Below are positions 1 through 7,541 of a DNA stretch of 18,950 bases, piece after piece. Position numbers and translations under genes: made by a program. Positions within the stretch are counted from its first letter, which is position 1. Each line of letters begins with the position of its first letter. Under the pieces are notes generated by a model. The model saw only the letters and a list, made by a program, of their open reading frames with translations, was not told the origin of the DNA and searched no databases. The DNA is from DAINBT01 sp036732785. GTDB taxonomy: Bacteria; Planctomycetota; Phycisphaerae; Sedimentisphaerales; SM23-30. The stretch is taken from positions 1-18,950 of the forward strand of contig CAZICK010000074.1 of NCBI GenBank assembly GCA_964537505.1. The letters are read 5' to 3'.

Positions 1-52
1 AGGATACAGCAGTTCTTAGCCTCGTGTTCTGTACAGATTCTTATGAGGAACC

Positions 53-1633
53 CAATTATTATTTTCCATCGGACACAACGATAACTTCCGCGTATTTGTT
101 ACGCTGAGATTCGCTAAACGGACAAGTGGATAAATCGATGGTCAGCGACCCATTAGTCACCTGAAATTCCACTGGCCGTTTCTGATCGTCAGCAAGCATA
201 TAAACTTTACGCACACTCTCCAGATGCGATCCCAGAATCTTGTCCATCTCTTCTATTTTCACCTGCTGATCGTTCCAGTCTAATATATGAACAAACAGCC
301 TGTGCGGTTTAACCGTGAATAAAATATTGTCAGGTGGAACTATGGCAAGACCGTCGGCGCCGTATATGCTTGTTCCATATACGTCTAACCAGGAACCAAT
401 TTCCCTTAAAATATCTTGGGCTTGCGGTATAATCCGGCCTTTGCCGTCCGGGCCCACATTCAATAAATAATTGCCGCCCTTGCTTACAATCTCAATCAGC
501 TTATGCAGCACTTGCTTGGGACTTTTGAAGGTATCATGCACACTGTATCCGTATGAAAACCCCAATGTCCCGGGGTTCTCCCATCCACCTGGCTTATATG
601 TATCGGGAACTTCGTTATCGCCTGTAGAAAGATAATCGCCGCCCCGAGGAGGAACAAACCCGGTGATTCGGCTGTTTATAAGGCAATTGGGTCTGGCAGT
701 ATAGATAATGGATTCAAGCAGTGCCACTTCCTCAGCGGTTTTAAGGTCGATACCATCGAACCAGACAATGTCCAAAGGATACTGCCTCACTAATTCTCTG
801 ACCTGTTCCACAGCGAATTTGGCAAAGTAGCTGTTATGCCATCTATCCATCCCGCCCGAGGCGTTCTCCGGATAATCCCACTTATTGCACTGCTTATATT
901 TATCATCGCATGCGGCATCCGGATGGTGCCAATCCCTGTCCACCGAGTAATATACTCCAAATTTAATCCCCGCTTTGTGGCACGCTTCGACAAGCTCACC
1001 AATCGGATCACGCCCAAAATCAGTCATATCCACAATATCATAATCGCTGACAGCGGAATCATACATAGCAAAACCGTCGTGATGTTTAGCCATAATCACC
1101 ATATACTTCATTCCCGCGCTCTTGGCAATTCGCACCCACTCTTGGGCGTCAAAATCCACTGGGTTGAAAGATCTGATTAACGCGTCGTATTCCTCATTGC
1201 TGATACCGCGGAACTTAAGCCATTCGGAATATCCTCCTCCATATTCCCCCTTCCAATATCCGCCGGCCTCGGAATAAGCTCCCCAATGGATCATCATGCC
1301 AAAACGCGCGTCAAGCCACCATTTGAGCCTTTCTTCCTTCGTTAGCTTAACAGTCTTTCCTTCGCTCGCCTGTTCGGCAGTAAGACTGCAACCTTGTTTT
1401 ACGGATGAACACTGTTTTACGGATGAACATGAGGCCACAAAAACCACAACAACCACGATCACAATAGCATCCCATAACTTGCTTGATTTCATCTTAATCT
1501 CCTGTTTCACATCAAACTGAATTCTATAACCATAACGACTGAATTTTTCCGTTTTCCTATTACCCAAACTGGCCGTACCACTCGTGCATTCTTCCTTACA
1601 ATTGGCCATGCCGGAAACTATCATACCCATTGG
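53..1633. repeat. Long direct repeat, unit A (GH29 gene plus upstream region)
   Basis: Corresponds to 1867-3450 with an offset of 1814 at the left end. The unit starts at a shared CAATTATTATTTTCC string just past the fucosidase stop and ends at a shared string CCGGAAACTATCATACCC and the following ATTGG. Inside, about 218-1365 appears identical to its partner by eye, while both ends carry scattered substitutions and small indels. Confidence 0.9.
59..1492 (-). CDS. Lipoprotein alpha-L-fucosidase, GH29 (copy A of tandem pair)
   Basis: Predicted exo-alpha-L-fucosidase that would release L-fucose from glycans outside the cytoplasm. The 477-aa product starts with a lipoprotein signal: a Val-rich core (residues 9-19) and lipobox VASC with Cys22. 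GH29 motifs in order: WWLDARFG-MMIHWG (58-70), KHHDGF (136-141), YYSVDRDWHHPD (181-192) and DIVWFDG (241-247), whose Asp246 is the expected nucleophile, then GGNYLLNVGPDG (339-350). Length is normal for the family. The reading frame stays open upstream to 1801, but I place the start at 1492 because AGGAG lies 6 nt before this ATG. Cys28 and Cys35 follow the lipobox in a tandem CSSVKQ repeat. The gene follows copy B in the same direction after 380 bp. Compared with B it lacks four residues in the signal peptide. GH29 assignment is firm; fucose linkage and polymer are not knowable here. Confidence 0.93.
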   Translation of the reverse strand: MKSSKLWDAIVIVVVVVFVASCSSVKQCSSVKQGCSLTAEQASEGKTVKLTKEERLKWWLDARFGMMIHWGAYSEAGGYWKGEYGGGYSEWLKFRGISNEEYDALIRSFNPVDFDAQEWVRIAKSAGMKYMVIMAKHHDGFAMYDSAVSDYDIVDMTDFGRDPIGELVEACHKAGIKFGVYYSVDRDWHHPDAACDDKYKQCNKWDYPENASGGMDRWHNSYFAKFAVEQVRELVRQYPLDIVWFDGIDLKTAEEVALLESIIYTARPNCLINSRITGFVPPRGGDYLSTGDNEVPDTYKPGGWENPGTLGFSYGYSVHDTFKSPKQVLHKLIEIVSKGGNYLLNVGPDGKGRIIPQAQDILREIGSWLDVYGTSIYGADGLAIVPPDNILFTVKPHRLFVHILDWNDQQVKIEEMDKILGSHLESVRKVYMLADDQKRPVEFQVTNGSLTIDLSTCPFSESQRNKYAEVIVVSDGK

Positions 1634-1872
1634 GAAACAAAATCTGCAAACAAAAACTTGTCCCCGCGCACAACCGACCCTGTTCGACCCCGGCTTTCGC
1701 GAAATGGCCGGATGTCCATTCCAGCAGCCGTTTACTGGACCATTCCAATTTCTGCTCAGTATCAGATTCCATAATACTAACTCATCTTCCCACCCTTCCA
1801 CTCGTGCCTGGCGCCTGACGCAGCTTCACGGTAAGCTGCCACTACTTGTTACCACGGACCATGAAGCAATTA
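1493..1872. other. Spacer between the two tandem fucosidase genes
   Basis: 380 bp without a gene I can support. Positions 1493-1633 are a diverged copy of the region upstream of copy B (3319-3450) and should hold the promoter and 5' leader of copy A. Positions 1634-1866 are present only once in the window. In the minus-strand frame of copy A this stretch is free of stops up to 1801, but the translation has no recognisable domain, so I treat it as chance readthrough. A hairpin with 7-bp arms lies at 1820-1839, just past the copy B stop; it has no T tract and is at best a weak transcription end. Confidence 0.6.
1820..1839 (-). terminator. Weak hairpin after GH29 copy B
   Basis: GCAGCTT (1820-1826) pairs with AAGCTGC (1833-1839) around a 6-nt loop, about 34 bp downstream of the copy B stop codon on the minus strand. 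No run of T follows, so intrinsic termination is doubtful. It could instead be a 3'-end stabilising structure. Confidence 0.25.
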
Positions 1873-3450
1873 TTATTTTCCATCGGACACAACAATAACT
1901 TCCGCGTATTTGTTACGCTGAGATTCGCTAAACGGACAAGTGGACAAATCGATGGTCAGCGACCCATTAGTCACCTGAAACTCCAGGGGCCGTTTCTGAT
2001 CGTCGGCAAGCATATAAACCTTGTCCACACTCTCCAGATGCGATCCCAGAATCTTGTCCATCTCTTCTATTTTCACCTGCTGATCGTTCCAGTCTAATAT
2101 ATGAACAAACAGCCTGTGCGGTTTAACCGTGAATAAAATATTGTCAGGTGGAACTATGGCAAGACCGTCGGCGCCGTATATGCTTGTTCCATATACGTCT
2201 AACCAGGAACCAATTTCCCTTAAAATATCTTGGGCTTGCGGTATAATCCGGCCTTTGCCGTCCGGGCCCACATTCAATAAATAATTGCCGCCCTTGCTTA
2301 CAATCTCAATCAGCTTATGCAGCACTTGCTTGGGACTTTTGAAGGTATCATGCACACTGTATCCGTATGAAAACCCCAATGTCCCGGGGTTCTCCCATCC
2401 ACCTGGCTTATATGTATCGGGAACTTCGTTATCGCCTGTAGAAAGATAATCGCCGCCCCGAGGAGGAACAAACCCGGTGATTCGGCTGTTTATAAGGCAA
2501 TTGGGTCTGGCAGTATAGATAATGGATTCAAGCAGTGCCACTTCCTCAGCGGTTTTAAGGTCGATACCATCGAACCAGACAATGTCCAAAGGATACTGCC
2601 TCACTAATTCTCTGACCTGTTCCACAGCGAATTTGGCAAAGTAGCTGTTATGCCATCTATCCATCCCGCCCGAGGCGTTCTCCGGATAATCCCACTTATT
2701 GCACTGCTTATATTTATCATCGCATGCGGCATCCGGATGGTGCCAATCCCTGTCCACCGAGTAATATACTCCAAATTTAATCCCCGCTTTGTGGCACGCT
2801 TCGACAAGCTCACCAATCGGATCACGCCCAAAATCAGTCATATCCACAATATCATAATCGCTGACAGCGGAATCATACATAGCAAAACCGTCGTGATGTT
2901 TAGCCATAATCACCATATACTTCATTCCCGCGCTCTTGGCAATTCGCACCCACTCTTGGGCGTCAAAATCCACTGGGTTGAAAGATCTGATTAACGCGTC
3001 GTATTCCTCATTGCTGATACCGCGGAACTTAAGCCATTCGGAATATCCTCCTCCATATTCCCCCTTCCAATATCCGCCGGCCTCGGAATAAGCTCCCCAA
3101 TGGATCATCATGCCAAAACGCGCGTCAAGCCACCATTTGAGCCTTTCTTCCTTCGTTAGCTTAACAGTCTTTCCTTCGCTCGCCTGCTCGGCAGTAAGAT
3201 TGCAACCTTGTTTTACGGATGAACATTGTTTTACCGATGAACATGAGGCCACAAAAACCACAACAACCCCGATCACAATAGCATCCGTAATCAAATAACA
3301 TAACTTTCTTGATTTCATCTTAATCTCCTGTTTCACCTTAAACTGGATTCTATACTCATAACGACTGGATTTTTCCGTTTTCTTATTATGTATTTACTTG
3401 TCCTGAAAACCTTTACAATTGGCCCTGCCGGAAACTATCATACCCATTGG
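1867..3450. repeat. Long direct repeat, unit B (GH29 gene plus upstream region)
   Basis: Partner of 53-1633. Its right edge falls only 7 bp from the stop codon of the PepSY gene, so the duplication ends almost exactly at a gene boundary. The unit order, with 233 bp of unique DNA between the copies, argues against a fresh simple tandem duplication. Confidence 0.9.
1873..3318 (-). CDS. Lipoprotein alpha-L-fucosidase, GH29 (copy B of tandem pair)
   Basis: Second GH29 alpha-L-fucosidase, 481 aa, nearly the same protein as copy A. The start at 3318 is chosen because AGGAG lies 6 nt upstream; an in-frame ATG at 3336 would put that AGGAG inside the coding region. Signal peptide with lipobox VASC and Cys26. 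The catalytic set matches copy A shifted by four residues, with Asp250 as expected nucleophile in WFDG. Differences from A are confined to the ends: the signal peptide has four extra residues and a few substitutions, and the C-terminal part has LESVDK against LESVRK and RPLEF against RPVEF. The middle looks identical at DNA level. It lies 139 bp downstream of the PepSY gene in the same direction. The two products probably have the same specificity, so the pair most likely raises dosage. Confidence 0.93.
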   Translation of the reverse strand: MKSRKLCYLITDAIVIGVVVVFVASCSSVKQCSSVKQGCNLTAEQASEGKTVKLTKEERLKWWLDARFGMMIHWGAYSEAGGYWKGEYGGGYSEWLKFRGISNEEYDALIRSFNPVDFDAQEWVRIAKSAGMKYMVIMAKHHDGFAMYDSAVSDYDIVDMTDFGRDPIGELVEACHKAGIKFGVYYSVDRDWHHPDAACDDKYKQCNKWDYPENASGGMDRWHNSYFAKFAVEQVRELVRQYPLDIVWFDGIDLKTAEEVALLESIIYTARPNCLINSRITGFVPPRGGDYLSTGDNEVPDTYKPGGWENPGTLGFSYGYSVHDTFKSPKQVLHKLIEIVSKGGNYLLNVGPDGKGRIIPQAQDILREIGSWLDVYGTSIYGADGLAIVPPDNILFTVKPHRLFVHILDWNDQQVKIEEMDKILGSHLESVDKVYMLADDQKRPLEFQVTNGSLTIDLSTCPFSESQRNKYAEVIVVSDGK

Positions 3451-3457
3451 TTATAAC

Positions 3458-3955
3458 TTACCGTATTGCCCGCCTGATCCATATATACAGTCCGCTGACC
3501 GTTAGAAAAAACACCGCCACTGCCACTAACGGCATAAGCCAGTCGTGGAACCATTTGCCGAAAAAAGACCCGTCATGGAGGTTTTCGATGAAGTCTGAGG
3601 CACGCCAGTTGGTATTCAGAACCCTGCCGCTAACAGCGTCCACCTGGATTTCGCTGTGGTTATACCGCGATTGCACCTTGTGTACCCGGTTGCTCAGCCG
3701 AAAATCGATCCGGTCGATGTCTTCGGGCGATTGAAAATCCTCATGACCCTGTCGAAACACTATGTCCAACAGTTCCTCCGTGGTAATGAAATCCTGGATT
3801 TCACCCTCGGCGCCGGTTTCGGTAACCGGCTGCAGCCATGCGTAGTTCTTTTTTTGCAGCAAAAGAAAGCCGGTTACCGCTATGTTCAAAAACACCAGCG
3901 AAAAAATGATGCCGACCCATTTGTGTATTTTCAAAAAAAACTTGTAATATTGCAT
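3458..3955 (-). CDS. PepSY-associated two-TM membrane protein
   Basis: Small inner-membrane protein (165 aa from ATG at 3955) of the PepSY-associated TM type. An N-terminal KIHKWVG motif leads into TM1 (about residues 15-35), a short extracytoplasmic PepSY-like domain follows, then a second TM segment near the C-terminus (WLMPLVAVAVFFLTVSGLYIW). Relatives are often linked to iron uptake or membrane electron transfer, but these short forms have no fixed function. An in-frame GTG at 3988 would add 11 residues (RNRTYRKPRK); I prefer ATG 3955 because AGGAAA lies 9 nt upstream and the GTG falls in a palindrome. It is co-directional with the ARH gene upstream (62 bp away) and the fucosidases downstream. 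A role in the glycan pathway is not evident. Confidence 0.75.
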   Translation of the reverse strand: MQYYKFFLKIHKWVGIIFSLVFLNIAVTGFLLLQKKNYAWLQPVTETGAEGEIQDFITTEELLDIVFRQGHEDFQSPEDIDRIDFRLSNRVHKVQSRYNHSEIQVDAVSGRVLNTNWRASDFIENLHDGSFFGKWFHDWLMPLVAVAVFFLTVSGLYIWIRRAIR

Positions 3956-3973
3956 TTTTCGCGGTTTCCTATA

Positions 3974-3989
3974 TGTGCGATTTCGCACA
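3974..3989. promoter_or_regulatory. 16-bp palindrome upstream of the PepSY gene (possible operator)
   Basis: TGTGCGATTTCGCACA: perfect 7-bp arms around TT, 18 bp before the ATG at 3955 and in the 62-bp gap after the ARH gene. The size and symmetry suit a dimeric repressor or activator site. No T tract follows, so it is not a terminator. The regulator is unknown. Confidence 0.4.
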
Positions 3990-4017
3990 CATTTTCCTAT
4001 GAGTCTGAATCAACGTT

Positions 4018-5298
4018 TCACGATCCTTTTGACGCCGGCGTTATCTTTTCCATTTCCGCTGGCGTAAAGCGGGAATTGGCGATAGGGCCGGGTTGCCAGA
4101 CCTGTTCTAACTTGCCGGGTTTTGGCTTTCGGACCGGAATCACGAAAACTTCTTTGCCGTTGGAATCTTTTTCAACTCGACCGCCCCGGCACTCTACAGC
4201 CCGGCGAACGAGTTGTTGGCAGACCTCGATGAGTTTGCCGAAGGTGTATGATGTATGGCTAAACTTGCGATCCGGGTCCAGAGCCGACTTAAATTTATCC
4301 GGTAGCTTTTCGAAGCCGATTGTTGTGCAAAGCACACCGGCGGCATTGGAAGGGTTGCAGTCGGAATCCTGTCCGCAGCGAGTTGAAATAATGATCGTCT
4401 TGTCGATATCACCGTCGCCGTAGAGCAGCCCCATAACGATATAAGCGGCATTGATCTTGGCGTCGATATTGAACCCACTCTTGCGTTCCACGGGGCAGGA
4501 ACCCTTTCGGTAAGTCATATCGTCCTGGTACTTTGCCTCAATCAGATTCCATGCCTTCTGCCAGTCGTGGGGGTTTTGGCGATGCCACTCGATCACATCA
4601 CTGATGCATTCGTGGAACTGACTTCCCTCCGGAACGCAACTGAGGCCGGCAGTTACGATTCTTTGCATATCCTTTTCGAAAAAAGCTTCCGCATACATTC
4701 CTCCGACAAACTGTCCGCCATACAACCCATCGCCATAGTTCATGAGGCGACCGAATTTTTCGCCCAGTTCGATAGCGAGGTTAGGCATACCCGGAGCAAT
4801 GAGGCCGGAATAATCGGCTTCGATCTGGTAATCGATGTCGTCGGCGTGCTCGTTAAATTTCGGGTGCCCGGAATCCGGCGGAGCAATCCCTTTTCGCAGA
4901 TTTTCGCGTCCAAAACGGTTGGCGTGCCAAAGTTTGTAGCCACTATTTGCAAAATCGATCCCCCCCTGGCGTATGTCAACATCAAGGCCATGCAATTCCA
5001 GCGTTCGCACGAAAGTCATCTCCACATAAATATCATCCTGCTCGAACTGGTTTATCATCTCCGGTTCCCACTGCGGCATCTTTTCGGCAGGCATGATCTC
5101 GCCTTTCCATTGGAACTCCGTCGGCCCACCCCAGCCAACGCCTGCCATCTGACCGACCCAACCAGCCTTCATTTTATCGAGATACTCGTCAACGGAGATA
5201 CTGCGGTATTCAACAGCAGCTTGTTCCCCAGCCGTCTCCTCATTACAGCCAATAAAAAATACAACCGCAACACTCAAAACCATTAACATCTTCCGCAT
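4018..5298 (-). CDS. Lipoprotein of the ADP-ribosylglycohydrolase (ARH) fold
   Basis: 426-aa exported lipoprotein with the ARH/DraG fold. The N-terminal signal has lipobox FIGC with Cys18, so it should be anchored outside the cytoplasm. Fold and metal-site motifs are visible: MAGVGWGGPTEFQWKG (51-66), QDDIYVEM with Asp88-Asp89, and RCGQDSDCNPSNAAG (307-321), where Asp311/Asp313/Asn315 match the second metal-binding cluster of the family. Characterised ARH proteins are cytoplasmic and remove ADP-ribose from proteins or DNA. An exported form beside fucosidases more likely acts on another glycosidic or ribosyl substrate, but that is inference. Start at 5298 is supported by AAGGA 7 nt upstream. 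It heads the minus-strand run ARH, PepSY, GH29, GH29 and is divergent from the CYTH gene across 249 bp. Confidence 0.85.
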   Translation of the reverse strand: MRKMLMVLSVAVVFFIGCNEETAGEQAAVEYRSISVDEYLDKMKAGWVGQMAGVGWGGPTEFQWKGEIMPAEKMPQWEPEMINQFEQDDIYVEMTFVRTLELHGLDVDIRQGGIDFANSGYKLWHANRFGRENLRKGIAPPDSGHPKFNEHADDIDYQIEADYSGLIAPGMPNLAIELGEKFGRLMNYGDGLYGGQFVGGMYAEAFFEKDMQRIVTAGLSCVPEGSQFHECISDVIEWHRQNPHDWQKAWNLIEAKYQDDMTYRKGSCPVERKSGFNIDAKINAAYIVMGLLYGDGDIDKTIIISTRCGQDSDCNPSNAAGVLCTTIGFEKLPDKFKSALDPDRKFSHTSYTFGKLIEVCQQLVRRAVECRGGRVEKDSNGKEVFVIPVRKPKPGKLEQVWQPGPIANSRFTPAEMEKITPASKGS

Positions 5299-5476
5299 TA
5301 ACGAATCCTTCCGTTCTTTAATCTGACACTTCCCATTTCAATGTCTAAAGAACATGATTTTCTTTCGCAACATCAATAGTCCTATCAAATTTAGGCCTAA
5401 AATCGCGTATGTTTAATGTTGGAGTCAGGTTTGTCAACTATGGGGCGATTATAGTAATGAATTAAAGCCAAGTCAA

Positions 5477-5505
5477 TTGACAATCGGTTCGCCGGCCATT
5501 ACAAT
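5477..5505 (+). promoter_or_regulatory. Sigma70-type promoter P1 for the CYTH-gcvT-gcvH block
   Basis: TTGACA at 5477-5482, 17-bp spacer, TACAAT at 5500-5505: near-consensus. Transcription would begin near 5512 and give a leader of about 36 nt before the CYTH start. Confidence 0.65.
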
Positions 5506-5512
5506 ATCGCAC

Positions 5513-5540
5513 TTGACAGCGAACTGCCAGCAAATAAGAT
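5513..5540 (+). promoter_or_regulatory. Second tandem promoter P2, possibly giving a leaderless mRNA
   Basis: TTGACA at 5513-5518, 16-bp spacer, TAAGAT at 5535-5540. The -10 box ends only 7 bp before the CYTH ATG at 5548, so transcription would start at or beside the start codon. There is no Shine-Dalgarno in front of that ATG. Confidence 0.5.
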
Positions 5541-5547
5541 AATCCCT

Positions 5548-6087
5548 ATGCCGATAGAAATAGAAGCAAAATTCAAAGTACCGCAACTGGAGCCATACGC
5601 CCAACGGCTCGAACAACTGGGCGGACAGTTGCGACAGCGGATATTCCAGCGGGACCGATATTTCGACCTGCCCGACCGCTCCCTGCTCAAGACGGACAGC
5701 GGTCTGCGGCTGCGCGAAGAACAGGACCAGGACGATAACAAAATGCTTTCTTCACGAATGTGCTTCAAAGGCCCGCGACAGAAAGGACCATACAAACGAC
5801 GTGAAGAGATCGAATTCGAACTGTCCGATGCCCGGCAAGCCGACAAGCTACTGACCGCACTGGGGTATGAACTAACCATAGTAGTCGAGAAAAAAAGACA
5901 AGTATGGCGACTGGACGAGTCGGAGGTGTGCCTGGATGAGGTGACCAAACTGGGCAGTTTTGTTGAGATCGAAGGGCCAGGCGAAGCGGATATCGAAGCC
6001 GTGGCAGAAAAACTGGGATTGGATAACAATGAGCATCTGCGCAGCAGCTATGCGGTAATGCTGGCTCGGCAGACTGGTTTCAAATGA
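5548..6087 (+). CDS. cyaB: CYTH-domain protein (class IV adenylate cyclase / triphosphatase family)
   Basis: 179-aa cytoplasmic protein made of one CYTH domain. Family marks in order: EIEAKFKV (4-11, the ExExK signature Glu4/Glu6/Lys8), RDRYFD, LRLRE, CFKGP, RREEIEFEL, a VVEKKRQVWRL strand, and VCLDEVTKLGSFVEIEG. These acidic and basic residues line the tunnel that binds triphosphate and divalent metal. CYTH proteins act as class IV adenylate cyclases, thiamine triphosphatases or inorganic triphosphatases; this sequence resembles the CyaB type, but activity cannot be decided. No Shine-Dalgarno precedes the ATG; the promoter at 5513-5540 would give a leaderless message. gcvT follows after 19 bp, so the two are likely co-transcribed, though no functional link is known. 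Confidence 0.85.
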   Translation: MPIEIEAKFKVPQLEPYAQRLEQLGGQLRQRIFQRDRYFDLPDRSLLKTDSGLRLREEQDQDDNKMLSSRMCFKGPRQKGPYKRREEIEFELSDARQADKLLTALGYELTIVVEKKRQVWRLDESEVCLDEVTKLGSFVEIEGPGEADIEAVAEKLGLDNNEHLRSSYAVMLARQTGFK

Positions 6088-6106
6088 AGATAAAGGTTTA
6101 CATCAA

Positions 6107-7333
6107 ATGGAACAGGTTAAAAAAAGCGTTCTTTACGACAAACATTTGCAGTTGATGGATGCGTCTCGTTTGGCTGAATTTGCCGGCTACCTTATGCCGT
6201 TGTGGTACACCTCAGTCAGTCAGGAGCATCAGGCGGTTCGCCAGGCGGCAGGGCTTTTTGATTGTACTCACATGGGCGTTCTGGAGGTGGCCGGAACGGA
6301 TGCTATGCGATTCCTGGAGATGGTTACGAGCAATGCGGTAGGCAAGCTGCAAAATGGATCTGCCCAATATTCGTACATACTGGATGAGGCTGGTAACGTA
6401 CTGGATGATATTATCGTGTATTGCCGGGGTGAGAATAAGTATATGTTGGTGGTCAATGCCGTCAATAACGACAAAATCAAGGCCTGGTTCAAAGACGCGC
6501 CGATGAGACTGCGCCGATATGAATTCGAAGTTGCTCCGGAAATACGTGATATGCGCAACCTGGAAGAAGGCGACGACTGCCTGGTGGATATTGCTCTGCA
6601 GGGACCGACCTCGCGCAACATTATTCTGCAAATGATGGGCAGTGGCGATGAGGCCCTTAAGAATCGGTTTGGAAAACTCAAACCATTTGAGTTTATGCAG
6701 GGGGCTGTTGGCGGTGTTGACGTGGTGATCGCCAGAACCGGCTATACCGGAGCCAGGGTTGGTTTTGAGCTTCTTGTACACCCGGAAAAGGCGCCGCAAC
6801 TATGGGATATGATACTCGAGCAAGGCGAATCTTTCGGCGTGAAACCCTGCGGACTCGGGGCGCGGGACAGTTTGCGTATTGAGGCAGGTTTGCCACTTTA
6901 CGGCCATGAATTGGCGGGTAAGCATAATATTTCGCCGTTTGAAGCCGGCTACGGCTGGGCGGTCAAGCTGGATAAGGGATTTTTTTTCGGCTGTGAGGCG
7001 ATGCGGAGGGAAAGTGTGGGTTATGGGATGGCGGTTGGGCGGCTGGAGATGGCTGGGGCGTCGGGTGTGCGGCCGGTGCGTTCGGAGGATGCGGTGCTCA
7101 ACAGTGAGGGGCGGTGCGTTGGTTGGGTGCTGAGCTGCGCTAAGGTTGGTGATAAACAGTTGGCTCTAATATACTTAGAACGGGCGGTGAAGGAGGGTGA
7201 TACCGTCGGGGTTTACTATGCCGCACGCAATTCCCGACATATTCAGCAGGGCAGAAAAGAAAAAATTGAGAAAAATGATGTTTTGGCCAGCGATATTTTT
7301 GGCAAAATTGTGGAAAAAACGGCGAGATTCTAG
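6107..7333 (+). CDS. gcvT: Glycine cleavage system aminomethyltransferase (T protein)
   Basis: T protein moves the one-carbon unit from the aminomethyl-lipoyl arm of GcvH to tetrahydrofolate, giving 5,10-methylene-THF and ammonia. The 408-aa product shows the typical course: YMPLWYTSVSQEHQAVR and GLFDCTHMG near the N-terminus, a folate-binding core with YSYILDEAGNVLDDIIVY, a TGYTGARVGFELLVHP segment, GLGARDSLRIEAGLPLYGHEL, and a C-terminal barrel. It is slightly longer than usual, mostly at the C-terminus. Only a weak AAAGG-like ribosome site precedes the ATG. Codons at about 7000-7120 are unusually G-rich compared with the rest. It sits between the CYTH gene and gcvH; the P-protein genes are not in the window. 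Confidence 0.92.
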   Translation: MEQVKKSVLYDKHLQLMDASRLAEFAGYLMPLWYTSVSQEHQAVRQAAGLFDCTHMGVLEVAGTDAMRFLEMVTSNAVGKLQNGSAQYSYILDEAGNVLDDIIVYCRGENKYMLVVNAVNNDKIKAWFKDAPMRLRRYEFEVAPEIRDMRNLEEGDDCLVDIALQGPTSRNIILQMMGSGDEALKNRFGKLKPFEFMQGAVGGVDVVIARTGYTGARVGFELLVHPEKAPQLWDMILEQGESFGVKPCGLGARDSLRIEAGLPLYGHELAGKHNISPFEAGYGWAVKLDKGFFFGCEAMRRESVGYGMAVGRLEMAGASGVRPVRSEDAVLNSEGRCVGWVLSCAKVGDKQLALIYLERAVKEGDTVGVYYAARNSRHIQQGRKEKIEKNDVLASDIFGKIVEKTARF

Positions 7334-7346
7334 CGTTTTCTGGTGA

Positions 7347-7467
7347 GTTTGTATGTAGTTTTGATGCGGTTTGTATGTAGTTTTGATGCGGTTTGTATGT
7401 AGTTTTGATGCAGTTTGTACATGGTTTTGATATGGTTTTGATGCAGTTTGCATACAGAATGTCTGTG
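7347..7467 (+). repeat. Array of 22-bp direct repeats between gcvT and gcvH
   Basis: Three almost perfect 22-bp units begin at 7347, 7369 and 7391 (unit starts GTTTGTATGTAGTTTTGATG). A fourth diverged unit is at 7413-7434, followed by a half unit at 7435-7445 and a degenerate one at 7446-7467. They begin 13 bp after the gcvT stop and end 74 bp before gcvH. The minus-strand reading frame through them is only repeat-encoded. Two helical turns per unit would place any bound protein on one DNA face. Confidence 0.85.
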
Positions 7468-7541
7468 AAATATTTACAAGATCGCAAACTTTTACAGACT
7501 GTTATTTTGTTCCGGTCGTTGCCGGTTATAGGAGTAAGAAT

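Noticed and set aside
1493..1801. N-terminal extension of fucosidase copy A to 580 aa
   Set aside because: The extra 103 codons have no domain, lie before the lipoprotein signal, and a good AGGAG sits 6 nt before the ATG at 1492. Copy B has no such extension.
7347..7467. CRISPR array
   Set aside because: The 22-bp units are directly adjacent without spacers, and no cas gene is near.
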